From Palsa-504 sp963769715 (GTDB lineage: Bacteria > Actinomycetota > Actinomycetes > Streptosporangiales > Streptosporangiaceae), in NCBI GenBank assembly GCA_963769715.1, contig CAVYNE010000020.1, positions 1 to 64,000 of the forward strand: a stretch of DNA of 64,000 bases, read 5' to 3'. The notes beneath the pieces are model-generated. The model saw only the letters and a list, made by a program, of their open reading frames with translations. It was not told the DNA's origin and ran no database searches. Of this stretch, positions 44,778 to 52,679 are shown piece by piece; positions within the stretch are counted from its first letter, which is position 1, and each line of letters opens with the position of its first letter. The position numbers and the translations under genes were made by a program.

Positions 44778-45515
44778 TCAGTACTCCCGTTCCAGCACGA
44801 CCGCCCGCTTTCGCAGGCCTGCCAGGAACTCGGCCAGCGCGGCGCGGACCTCCGCCCCGCCGTCGAACCCCTGCCAGAGCAGCCGCAGCTCGCCGACCAG
44901 CGAATAGCACATGTCGATCGGGATCAGGAAGACCTCGTTTTCCTTCCGGTTCACGAAGATGGACTCGACGTCGGGCGCCATCTCCGCGAGCAGCGGGTAC
45001 GCGGCCGCGAGCCGGTCCCAGGCCGCCAGGTCGAGCTCGCACTCGGTCGTGCCGCCCGGGCTCGGGTAACCCGCCACCACCCGGCCCAGCGCCGAGTTGA
45101 AGAAGAAGAAGGCCATCGCGACCGGGATCTGCAGCTCATTCCAGTCCATGTCGGTCAGCGGCCGTTCCGGGTCGTGGCAGATGCGCTCGGGCACAGCCCG
45201 GTACCGGCCCCCGGCTGCCCCTTCGTGCGTGAACAGCAGGTAGCACGCGCGGCAGGCGCAGGCCAGCGAGCGCTTCTCGGTGTCCACCAGGTGCCCGTGC
45301 CGGCTGGTCAGGACCTCGTTGCACATCTCGCAGTGTTCGGCTTCGGCCGCCTGGCCCAGGTCCTGGCCGGTTCCGGGCCCGGGGACGGTTCCGGAACCGG
45401 GGACTGGGGCCCCGTGACGGGCCCCGGCCGGAGCGGTCGGCGGCGGACCGTCGGGCCGCTTCACGAAACGGCGAAGCCCGGTAAGCCCGGGCGGGCCGGG
45501 ATTTGCCATCGTCAC
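44778..45515 (-). CDS. DUF5947-like Cys-rich hydrogenase-operon protein
   Basis: A 245-residue protein whose first third has C-E-M-C near residue 62 and C-A-C-R-A-C near residue 85, five cysteines well placed to bind zinc or an iron-sulfur cluster. Later blocks are M-D-W-N-E-L-Q-I-P-V-A-M-A-F-F-F-F-N and E-N-E-V-F-L-I-P-I-D. I link it to DUF5947 from hydrogenase loci (from memory). A Rieske-like or rubredoxin-like electron carrier, or a maturation factor, are both possible. GTG start at 45515 overlaps the NifU-like stop. Confidence 0.76.
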   Translation of the reverse strand: MTMANPGPPGLTGLRRFVKRPDGPPPTAPAGARHGAPVPGSGTVPGPGTGQDLGQAAEAEHCEMCNEVLTSRHGHLVDTEKRSLACACRACYLLFTHEGAAGGRYRAVPERICHDPERPLTDMDWNELQIPVAMAFFFFNSALGRVVAGYPSPGGTTECELDLAAWDRLAAAYPLLAEMAPDVESIFVNRKENEVFLIPIDMCYSLVGELRLLWQGFDGGAEVRAALAEFLAGLRKRAVVLEREY

Positions 45516-46078
45516 CGGGCCCCCTGGACGCCCGCGGGACGCCTGCTGATCTGCAGCAGCGGCAGTTCCGCGGGCGCCTCGGTCACCTGGATGTCGACGG
45601 CGGCCGCCTCGGGCGCCGCCGCCGCCACGGCCTGCTCGATGACCGTCTGGATCGTGCCCGCCGTGGACTGGCAGCCGCCAGCGGTGCGCTCCAGGCTTAG
45701 GTGGACGATGCCCGCCTGGTCGAGCCCGTGATACTCGATCTCGCCCGCGCGGGCGCCGAGTGAGGGCAGGACCTCCTCGACCGCGCGCCGGATCCGGGTG
45801 CTGGTGTCGAGCGGGTGCAGGTCATGGACCAGCAGCAGGCTCTCCACCAGCGGGTCCGCTACCAGCTTGTCCAGCAGCCGCGGACCGGACCCGTCACCTT
45901 CGTCCGCGCCGACAATGGCGACGATCTGCGCCAGCCCGGCGCCATACAACTCGACCAGGCAGCTCACCAGTTCTTCCGCGGTGGCCGCGACCTGCGGCCC
46001 GGCATGTGTTCTCAGCTCGGCGAGCAGCGACTCGACCCGCTCGCCCGCCGCCTGCGCATCGTCATGGCCCGCGGCCAT
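45512..46078 (-). CDS. NifU-domain-like protein, one scaffold Cys missing
   Basis: A 188-residue protein. The first 100 residues are helical; the last 75 resemble a NifU C-terminal iron-sulfur scaffold: strand and loop H-L-S-L-E-R-T-A-G-G-C-Q-S-T-A-G-T followed by the helix I-Q-T-V-I-E-Q-A-V. The family normally has C-x-x-C here, but only the second Cys remains (A replaces the first). It may bind a cluster across a dimer or have another job. It is the first gene after the large subunit, 57 bases downstream of it. Confidence 0.72.
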   Translation of the reverse strand: MAAGHDDAQAAGERVESLLAELRTHAGPQVAATAEELVSCLVELYGAGLAQIVAIVGADEGDGSGPRLLDKLVADPLVESLLLVHDLHPLDTSTRIRRAVEEVLPSLGARAGEIEYHGLDQAGIVHLSLERTAGGCQSTAGTIQTVIEQAVAAAAPEAAAVDIQVTEAPAELPLLQISRRPAGVQGAR

Positions 46079-46135
46079 CGGCCCTCCCTGGCTCTAGCTG
46101 ATATGCGGATCGTTCATGCCGGACCGCAGCCGGGT

Positions 46136-47941
46136 TTACATCGCGAGGGTTACCCCGGTCGGCGAGTGCGCCGTCTTGAGCACCTTGCCGCCGCCCAGGT
46201 ACATGTGCACGCCGCAGGGCAGGCACGGGTCGAAGCTGCGCACCGCGCGCATGATGTCGATGCCCTTGAAGTTGTCCGGCGAGTTCTCTTCGAAGATCGG
46301 CGTGTTCTGCACCGCGTCCTCGTACGGTCCGGGCGTCCCGTAGCTGTCCCGCACGCTGCCGTTCCATGGCGTCGGCGGGTACGGGTGGTAGTTCGCGATC
46401 TTCCCGTCCCTGATCACCATGTGGTGCGAGAGCACGCCGCGGACCGCCTCGGTGAAGCCGCAGCTGTTCGCGTCCTGGGGCACGTTGAAGGATTCCCAGG
46501 TCTTGGTCCGCCCGGCCCGGATCTCGGCCAGGGCCTGCTCGACGAAGTACAGCGCGACCGCGGCGGAGTAGGCCTGGAAGTAGGTCCTGGCCCGGTTCCG
46601 CTCGATCGCGTTGGACAGCGGCTGGCCCTGCTTGTCCACCGGGATCGTCCACTCGAAGCTGGCTTCCGGCCGGGACATAGTCCGCGGCAGGTTGATCTTC
46701 ACGCTGTGGCCGGTGGACTGCACGTAGCCGCAGTCGACCAGGCCGGCCAGCGCGGTCGCCCACAGCCGGGCGATCGGGCCGCCGCCGGTGTCCAGCGGCA
46801 GGAAGTCCTTGCCGTCGAACCAGCGCGGGGACATGGTCCAGCTGTACTTGTCGTCGAAGTCGCGCTTTTGCGGCCGCGGGATCGTGTGCTGGTTCCACGG
46901 GTGGCGCCGGTCGACCGGGTTGCCCAGTTCGTCGTGGGTGACGAACATCTCCTTGTCCTCCCAGTCCTCGTAGAACGAGTGACCGAGCAGGATCCGGATG
47001 CCCAGGTTGATGTCGACCAGGCTGGTAGTGACCAGCTTCCCGTCGACCACCACGCCGGGCGTGACGAACATCTTGCGGCCCCAGTCGGCCATGTTCCGGT
47101 AGGTGAAGTCGCAGTACTCGGGGTCGTTGAGGCTGCCCCAGCAGCCGAGCAGCACCCGCCGCCTGCCGACTTCCTCGTAGCCCGGCAGCGCGTCGTAGAA
47201 GAAGTCGAACAGGTCGTCGTGCATCGGCACGACCCGCTTCATGAACTCCACGTAGCGCATCAGCCGGGTCAGGTAGTCGGTGAACAGCTGCACTGTCGCG
47301 ACCGTGCCCACCCCTCCGGGGTACAGCGTGGACGGATGGACGTGACGCCCCTCCATCAAGCAGAACATCTCCCGGGTGGACCGGCTGACCTGGAGCGCCT
47401 CGCGGTAGAACTCACCCTCGAGCGGGTTGAGCGAGCGCATGATGTCGCCGATGGTGCGGTAGCCGTGCTCGCCCGCATGCGGCGCCTGGGTGGCGTTGGC
47501 CATCTCCAGGACGCCCGGGTTGGTCTCGGCCACCATCTTCTCGCAGTAGTCCACCCCGACCAGGTTCTCCTGGAAGATGTTGTGGTCGAACATGTACTCC
47601 GCGGCCTCGCCCAGGTTGAGGATCCACTCCCCGAGGTGCGGCGGGCGGACGCCGTAGGCCATGTTCTGGGCGTAGACCGAGCACGTCGCGTGGTTGTCGC
47701 CGCAGATCCCGCAGATCCGGCTGGTGATGAAGTGCGCGTCGCGGGGGTCTTTCCCCTTCATGAAGATGCTGTAGCCGCGGAAGATCGACGAGGTGCTGTG
47801 GCACTCCGCGACCCTTTTGGCCTTGAAGTCGATCTTGGTGTAAATGCCGAGGCTGCCGACGATCCTGGTGATGGGGTCCCAGGTCATCTCGGTGAGCTGT
47901 GCCTGTTCGGCGGCCGGGACTTCGTTTTCTACTGTTGTCAT
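46136..47941 (-). CDS. hhyL: [NiFe]-hydrogenase large subunit, group 1h type
   Basis: The 601-residue catalytic subunit. N-terminal motif: S-R-I-C-G-I-C-G-D-N-H-A-T near residue 75; C-terminal motif: F-D-P-C-L-P-C-G-V-H near residue 575; these provide the four Cys ligands of nickel and iron. The C-G-D-N-H form of the first motif fits the high-affinity, oxygen-tolerant group 1h (Hhy) enzymes. A 22-residue tail follows the final His and would be removed by the protease at 42157. Start: ATG at 47941 (M-T-T-V-E-N-E), with GTG at 47953 overlapping the small-subunit stop as alternative. Confidence 0.93.
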   Translation of the reverse strand: MTTVENEVPAAEQAQLTEMTWDPITRIVGSLGIYTKIDFKAKRVAECHSTSSIFRGYSIFMKGKDPRDAHFITSRICGICGDNHATCSVYAQNMAYGVRPPHLGEWILNLGEAAEYMFDHNIFQENLVGVDYCEKMVAETNPGVLEMANATQAPHAGEHGYRTIGDIMRSLNPLEGEFYREALQVSRSTREMFCLMEGRHVHPSTLYPGGVGTVATVQLFTDYLTRLMRYVEFMKRVVPMHDDLFDFFYDALPGYEEVGRRRVLLGCWGSLNDPEYCDFTYRNMADWGRKMFVTPGVVVDGKLVTTSLVDINLGIRILLGHSFYEDWEDKEMFVTHDELGNPVDRRHPWNQHTIPRPQKRDFDDKYSWTMSPRWFDGKDFLPLDTGGGPIARLWATALAGLVDCGYVQSTGHSVKINLPRTMSRPEASFEWTIPVDKQGQPLSNAIERNRARTYFQAYSAAVALYFVEQALAEIRAGRTKTWESFNVPQDANSCGFTEAVRGVLSHHMVIRDGKIANYHPYPPTPWNGSVRDSYGTPGPYEDAVQNTPIFEENSPDNFKGIDIMRAVRSFDPCLPCGVHMYLGGGKVLKTAHSPTGVTLAM

Positions 47942-47946
47942 CGGGT

Positions 47947-48990
47947 TCACCACGTCTTCTGGTAGCCGGTGCGGAGTTCAGATCCCTTCACACGCCACTT
48001 CGGCTCTTTATCCGCCGTGCGGGCGGTAAAGCCGCGAAGGCTGCGTATCACCGTGCCGTACATGCCGCTGGCCGTCGTAGATACGCGCGCTCCCGGCGGT
48101 TCGTCCATGAACGGCATGAACTTGTCGGGGAAGCCCGGCATGGTGCAGGCGATGCAGATGCCGCCGACGTTCGGGCAGCCGCCCACGCCGTTGATCCAGC
48201 CTCGCTTGGGCACGTTGCACTTCACGACCGGACCCCAGCAGCCCAGCTTGACCAGGCACTTAGCCGAGCCGTACTCGTTGGCGAAGTCGCCTTCCTCGTA
48301 GTACCCGGCCCGGTCGCAGCCCTGGTGCACGGTCGCCTCGAACAGCCACTTCGGCCGCAGCGCCTCGTCGAGCGGGATCATCGGCGCCTGCCCGGCCACC
48401 TGGTACAGCAGGTACAGGATGGTCTCGGACAGGTTGTCCGGCTGGATCGGGCATCCGGGTACGCAGACGATCGGCAGCCCGGCCTTGGACTTCCAGTCCC
48501 AGCCCAGGTAGTCGGGTACGCCCATGGCCCCGGTCGGGTTGCCCGCCATCGCGTGGATGCCGCCGTAGGTCGCGCAGGTGCCTACCGCGAGGATCGCCGT
48601 GGCCTTGGGGGACAGCCGGTCGAGCCATTCGTTGGTGGTCATCGGCTGGCCCGTCGCCGGGTTGTTGCCGAAGCCGCACCAGTAGCCTTCCGACTTGATC
48701 GCCTCGTTCGGGATAGATCCCTCGACCACCAGGACGAACGGGTCGAGTTCACCCCGGTCAGCCTTGTGCCACCACTCGATGAAGTTGTCGGCGCCCTGCT
48801 CAGGGCCGCATTCGAAGTCGATCAGCGGCCAATGCACGGCCACCTTAGGCAGGCCCGGCAAGGCGCCGAGCACGATCTCCTCGATGCTGGGCTGGGTCGC
48901 GGCGGTCAGTGCCACCGAGTCCCCGTCACAGCCGAGGCCCCCATTCATCCAGAGGATATGTAGGACTGGCTCCTCCGCGGCCTGGGTCAT
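47947..48990 (-). CDS. hhyS: [NiFe]-hydrogenase small subunit, group 1h type
   Basis: A 347-residue iron-sulfur subunit with no Tat signal, unlike membrane-bound uptake hydrogenases and as in group 1h. It begins L-H-I-L-W-M-N-G-G-L-G-C-D-G-D-S, where the usual C-x-x-C of the proximal cluster is C-x-x-D, the Asp-ligand feature described for the group 1h (formerly group 5) enzyme of Ralstonia. Other ligands: G-T-C-A-T-Y-G-G, V-P-G-C-P, and a C-terminal set of Cys (H-Q-G-C-D-R, G-C-W-G-P, C-P-N-V-G, C-I-A-C). ATG at 48990 is preceded by AAGGGGTGG. First gene of the twelve-gene operon. Confidence 0.93.
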   Translation of the reverse strand: MTQAAEEPVLHILWMNGGLGCDGDSVALTAATQPSIEEIVLGALPGLPKVAVHWPLIDFECGPEQGADNFIEWWHKADRGELDPFVLVVEGSIPNEAIKSEGYWCGFGNNPATGQPMTTNEWLDRLSPKATAILAVGTCATYGGIHAMAGNPTGAMGVPDYLGWDWKSKAGLPIVCVPGCPIQPDNLSETILYLLYQVAGQAPMIPLDEALRPKWLFEATVHQGCDRAGYYEEGDFANEYGSAKCLVKLGCWGPVVKCNVPKRGWINGVGGCPNVGGICIACTMPGFPDKFMPFMDEPPGARVSTTASGMYGTVIRSLRGFTARTADKEPKWRVKGSELRTGYQKTW

Positions 48991-49482
48991 AGCGCCACCC
49001 CTTCGTTTGGGCGACCGCATTGTCGGGCGCCCTGGTTAGGTCACGCGCGAGCGCGAGGCGAGGCGTCGAGACTCCGGGCCAGCCCGGCCGATCTCGAACC
49101 CGCGCCAGGATCGCGCCAGTGCATGGTGAGGCCCCGAGCCAGCCGTGCGCCGGCACGGCCGGGACTGGGAAATGCGGCTTTGCTGGGCCACGCGAGACCA
49201 TTCTCGGCGTGCCTCAGTAGGACACCGGCGAGATGCACCGGCCGCTGACCGCTCATCACATGCTCACAATAGGCCGGCGGATGGCACCGGAGCCATCACC
49301 GGTTCCAACAGACTATTCCTGCCCAGGTGAGATCTCAAGACAGAACAGTCGCCTTGCTGGACACATATGTCTATCGCTTCCGACTCGTCTGCGGAGTCGT
49401 TTTCCACGTACTCTCAATGACATGCCCGGTGACTGCGCGCACCGGCGGTTTACGGTGATCTGCGCAAAACCGGAGGGCGGCG
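48991..49482. other. Divergent regulatory region of the hydrogenase operon
   Basis: About 490 bases between the small-subunit gene (minus) and the regulator gene (plus). No gene. It should contain the promoters of both. The section 49280-49420 is markedly less GC-rich than its surroundings. I find no motif that I can name. Confidence 0.5.
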
Positions 49483-50067
49483 ATGGACAGGTCAAACGAC
49501 TTGATCAGCGACAACATCGAGGTAGTACCCGTCGTGGTCCTGTCGCAGACGTTCCCCGCACGCCCGTCTTCCATCCCGGACGTTCGCGATTTCGTCAAGC
49601 GCTGCCTGGCTCAGTCCCCTCTGTCCGAGCAGGATAACCGCGAAGTGGGCGAGACCGTGGCCCACGCGCTGCTCGAAGCGGCGGGCCCGACCGGCGCGAT
49701 CAACATCTCCTTCCGCATCTTCCCCGACCACGTCGAGGTCGACGTGCTGCGCTCCGGCGCCCAGGTCGGCACGCCCGCGGGCCTCGACGCGCTGGCCTCG
49801 CTGCTCAAGTCCCAGGCTGCGAGCATGGGAGCCGCCGCGACCGGCCGGGACGGGTCCGCCGTCGGGCACAACGGGCCCGACGAGGCGGATTTCGCCGACT
49901 GGATGGCCGCCGCACTGCGCCGCGAGGGCATGACCATGGAGGTGGCCGCCCGCCAGCTCGGGGTCTCGGTCAAGACGGTCAGCCGCTGGGTCGGCGGTGC
50001 CACCGAACCCCGGCTGCGTGATCTGCGCCGGATCCGTGAGCTTTTCGGTGATTTCCCGCTGCCCTAA
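49483..50067 (+). CDS. Regulator with degenerate RsbW-like domain fused to an XRE-type HTH
   Basis: A 194-residue protein. Residues 25-105 look like a GHKL ATPase of the anti-sigma RsbW type (D-V-R-D-F-V-K-R-C-L, E-T-V-A-H-A-L-L-E-A, V-E-V-D-V-L-R-S-G), but the N-box Asn is replaced by His and the later ATP-lid motifs are absent. Residues 140-190 are a clear helix-turn-helix: M-E-V-A-A-R-Q-L-G-V-S-V-K-T-V-S-R-W. ATG at 49483 with GGAGGGCGG upstream. It is divergent from the hydrogenase operon and a candidate regulator of it; position is the only evidence. Confidence 0.68.
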   Translation: MDRSNDLISDNIEVVPVVVLSQTFPARPSSIPDVRDFVKRCLAQSPLSEQDNREVGETVAHALLEAAGPTGAINISFRIFPDHVEVDVLRSGAQVGTPAGLDALASLLKSQAASMGAAATGRDGSAVGHNGPDEADFADWMAAALRREGMTMEVAARQLGVSVKTVSRWVGGATEPRLRDLRRIRELFGDFPLP

Positions 50068-50447
50068 AATTCGGCCTGCTCATTGTCCGGTTGCACGCGT
50101 GTCGTCCTGACGCTCGCGTGTCGCCCGGTTGTACGCGTTTCGTCCTCAGGTAAAAATGTTCTTTCCTAATGCAAAAGCGGCTCTTGATGTGATATCACCT
50201 CACCGCCCGCCGTCGCCTTACCGCCCGCCATGTCGTGTCGCCTTACCGCCCGCCGTCGCCGTCGCCGTGAATGGCATGGCAGGTGACGCGCCCGCTGGTC
50301 CGTAATCCGACATCGTGGACAGTTACCACCGGAATGGGGGAGGGGCCCGAATCCGGGCAGATGCTGGCGCGCATGGCTGGCCCGGGGCGTACTCCAGGGC
50401 GGGACCGCGATCGCGTGCTCGCCAGTGCGGTCTGGCCTGTCGCCTGG
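50068..50447. other. Intergenic stretch with short repeats
   Basis: 380 bases between the regulator and the ricin-type lipoprotein gene (convergent). Two near-identical 22-base direct repeats lie at 50087-50108 and 50125-50146, and three copies of ACCGCCCGCC occur around 50200-50265. No gene and no clean hairpin terminator is seen. Confidence 0.5.
50087..50146. repeat. Pair of imperfect 22-base direct repeats
   Basis: Copies at 50087-50108 and 50125-50146 follow the pattern CCGGTTG-Y-ACGCGT-K-TCGTCCT and differ at two positions. They sit 20 bases after the regulator's stop. Purpose unknown. Confidence 0.6.
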
Positions 50448-51092
50448 TCAGGCAGCCATGTAGTGATGGAAGGAGACGTGCCAGGGGTAGGTCTGGTCGC
50501 CGCGGTCGGGTCCCATGACCAGCTGGGTTCCGTTCGTAGTGCTGCTGCCGGGGTCGGTCAGCGCGGTGCCGGTGCCGGTGTTGATGATGGATCCGAAGTT
50601 GTTGGAGGACACCTGGCTGATTCGCCATTTCTGGCTGGCCGCCCCGGTGCACGCCGCGACCTTGGCGCTAGCGCCGGCCTGGGGGCCGGTGACGTCCAGG
50701 CACTTGCCGTTGGTCCGCAGCGTGCCGTCGCTGTAGCCGGTCCACTGCTGCGTGCTGGCGCCGGGGCTGCATTTCCACGCCGCCACGGCGATGCCGTCGG
50801 CCGCCAGGGTCATGCACATCCCGTTGAAGGGGCTGGCGACGGTGCCGGTGCCGGCCGGGAACGGCCCCGCTGGTGTCGTGCCCGGCGCCGTCGTGCCCGG
50901 CGCTGTCGTGACCGGGGTGCTGGCGGGCGCTGTCGTGGCCGGGGTGCTGGCGGGCGCTGATGGTGCCGCCGTCGTGCTGGTGCCGGGCGAGCGGTCGGCG
51001 CCCGCTCCCGGTGCCGTGCCGTGGCTGGCGCAGCCGGCCAGCACGGCCACGCACGCCGCGGCCAGCGCTGCCGCTGAACGTGTAGTAGTCAT
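50448..51092 (-). CDS. Lipoprotein with ricin-type beta-trefoil domain
   Basis: A 214-residue exported protein. Signal peptide ends in a canonical lipobox V-L-A-G-C near residue 21. A Thr/Pro/Ala linker (A-P-A-S-T-P repeats) leads to one beta-trefoil unit: Q-Q-W near residue 118 and Q-K-W near residue 158 are the Q-x-W motifs, with C-M..C and C-L-D-V disulfide positions. These domains bind sugars. No enzyme domain is attached, so carbohydrate binding at the cell surface is the best guess. Start ATG at 51092 (M-T-T-T-R-S-A). Between 51093 and 51329 there is no gene. Confidence 0.85.
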   Translation of the reverse strand: MTTTRSAAALAAACVAVLAGCASHGTAPGAGADRSPGTSTTAAPSAPASTPATTAPASTPVTTAPGTTAPGTTPAGPFPAGTGTVASPFNGMCMTLAADGIAVAAWKCSPGASTQQWTGYSDGTLRTNGKCLDVTGPQAGASAKVAACTGAASQKWRISQVSSNNFGSIINTGTGTALTDPGSSTTNGTQLVMGPDRGDQTYPWHVSFHHYMAA

Positions 51093-51329
51093 CGGTGTCT
51101 CACCCCCGATCGGGCACCGGGCCATTCCGGCACCCACGGTCCCTCAGGCTCACGGGTCAGGACCATAAGGAGCAGGGCCGATGGTCCCGGCGCTGGCCGC
51201 CATTTGCCTCTAAGACGAGTAGGTCCGAAGCTATGGCAGGCGCGGATGTCCGCACCGGGCGGCCAGGCGTGGGGAAGTGGGATGTCCCACACGATGGCGT
51301 CAGCGACGCTGTAGCTGGCGTGCCCCGGA

Positions 51330-52463
51330 TCACTTCTCGCCGGCCGGCTCCGGGCGGTCCGCCGGTGCCGTGCTGGCGGGCGCCCACCGGTTGTCGAGGT
51401 TCCCGAACTTCCAGTAGGCGATGGCGACGCCCCAGACCACGACGAACAGCGCGGCGATGGCGAAGCCGGCCTTGTTGATGTTGAAGTTGGCCATGAAGTC
51501 CCAGAAGCCGCCGTGGATGTGCAGCTCGGCCGATAGCAGGCCGGTGATCTCGATGGTGCCGATGAGGAACGCGACGGCGATGGACAGGCCGGTGATGACG
51601 AGGTTGTAGTAGACCTTGCGGACCGGGCGGGCGAACGCCCAGCCGTAGGCGAAGTTCATGAAGCACCCGTCCAGGGTGTCGAACAGGGTCATCCCGCCGG
51701 CGAACAGCAGCGGCAGGGCCAGGACCGCGTACCACGGCAGGCCCTCGGTGGCGGCCGCGGCGGTGGCGGCGAGCAGCAGGACCTCGGTGGCGGTGTCGAA
51801 GCCGATCCCGAAGATCAGCCCGACGAAGAACATGTGCCAGGTCTTGGTGATCGAGCGCATGAACCGGCCGAAGAACCGCCACATCATGCCGCGGGCCTGC
51901 AGCTGGCGCTCGAGCTCGGCCTCGTCGAACAGGCCCGCGCGCAGGCCGCGGAACACCTTGAAGATCCCGGCCAGCACGACCACGTTGAGCGCCGCGATCA
52001 GGTACAGGAAGCCGGCTGCCATCGAGGTGCCGATGACCCCGCCGATGGTCTCATACCCCGACGTGGGATCGACCACCGCGCCGAACACGGCCCGGGCCGC
52101 GATCGACAGCCCGACCCCGACGACGACGATGATGGCGGAGTGGCCGAGCGCGAAGAAGAACCCGGTGCCGAGCGGCCGCTTCCCGTCGGACATGAGCTTG
52201 CGGGTGGTGTTGTCGATCGCGGAGATGTGATCGGCGTCGAACGCGTGCCGGGCGCCCAGCGTCCAGGCGGTGAACGCGACCCCGAGCCCGAGGCCCAGGC
52301 CCGCGTAGCGGAAGCGGTGCGGCTGGATCGCGAAGACGAAGATCCCCCAGCCGAGCACGTTGAGCGCGAGGATCACCAGTGCCATCGCGCCGAAGCGGCC
52401 CCATTCCGCGGGGGTCAGGGCGTCCCGTACCGTGCGCAGGCGGCTTCCCGTGCTGACGGTCAT
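51330..52463 (-). CDS. nicT: NiCoT nickel/cobalt permease (HoxN/NixA/NicT family)
   Basis: A 377-residue membrane transporter with eight predicted helices. Signature motif in helix 2: R-H-A-F-D-A-D-H-I-S-A-I-D-N near residue 70; second: I-G-F-D-T-A-T-E-V near residue 200; third: L-F-D-T-L-D-G-C-F-M. These mark the NiCoT family. Start ATG at 52463 (M-T-V-S-T-G-S) follows AGGAGGATGCCGCCCAG. A cobalamin riboswitch precedes it, which usually marks cobalt uptake, while the nearby [NiFe]-hydrogenase needs nickel; NiCoT members can carry both. Confidence 0.92.
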   Translation of the reverse strand: MTVSTGSRLRTVRDALTPAEWGRFGAMALVILALNVLGWGIFVFAIQPHRFRYAGLGLGLGVAFTAWTLGARHAFDADHISAIDNTTRKLMSDGKRPLGTGFFFALGHSAIIVVVGVGLSIAARAVFGAVVDPTSGYETIGGVIGTSMAAGFLYLIAALNVVVLAGIFKVFRGLRAGLFDEAELERQLQARGMMWRFFGRFMRSITKTWHMFFVGLIFGIGFDTATEVLLLAATAAAATEGLPWYAVLALPLLFAGGMTLFDTLDGCFMNFAYGWAFARPVRKVYYNLVITGLSIAVAFLIGTIEITGLLSAELHIHGGFWDFMANFNINKAGFAIAALFVVVWGVAIAYWKFGNLDNRWAPASTAPADRPEPAGEK

Positions 52464-52479
52464 CTGGGCGGCATCCTCC

Positions 52480-52615
52480 TGGTGGCCGGCGACCGGACTT
52501 ATCCCTCGCCAGAGGGCTTCACCGTTGCGGGACAGTGCCGGAATCTCACCGGGCTTCGCTGCGCTGCCTGCCGCCAGGGCGCGCGGCCCTGGCACTGTGG
52601 AAACTACCGAGCCCG
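52480..52615 (-). promoter_or_regulatory. Cobalamin (AdoCbl) riboswitch
   Basis: The minus strand upstream of the NiCoT gene carries the B12-box core at 52515-52550: GGTG-AGATTCCGGCACTG then CCCGCAACGGTGAAGCC, which matches the conserved G-G-T-G-x-x-A-x-T-C-C..C-C-C-G-C element. A following AGTCCGGTCGCC at about 52487-52500 fits the closing helix near the ribosome site. Binding of coenzyme B12 would fold the leader so as to reduce translation or transcription of the transporter. Limits are approximate. Confidence 0.85.
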
Positions 52616-52679
52616 CTTGCCGACGTCAAGGCTGATTGGATGATCAGCTATTAATCTGGTCATCTGGCAGACTGCGATC

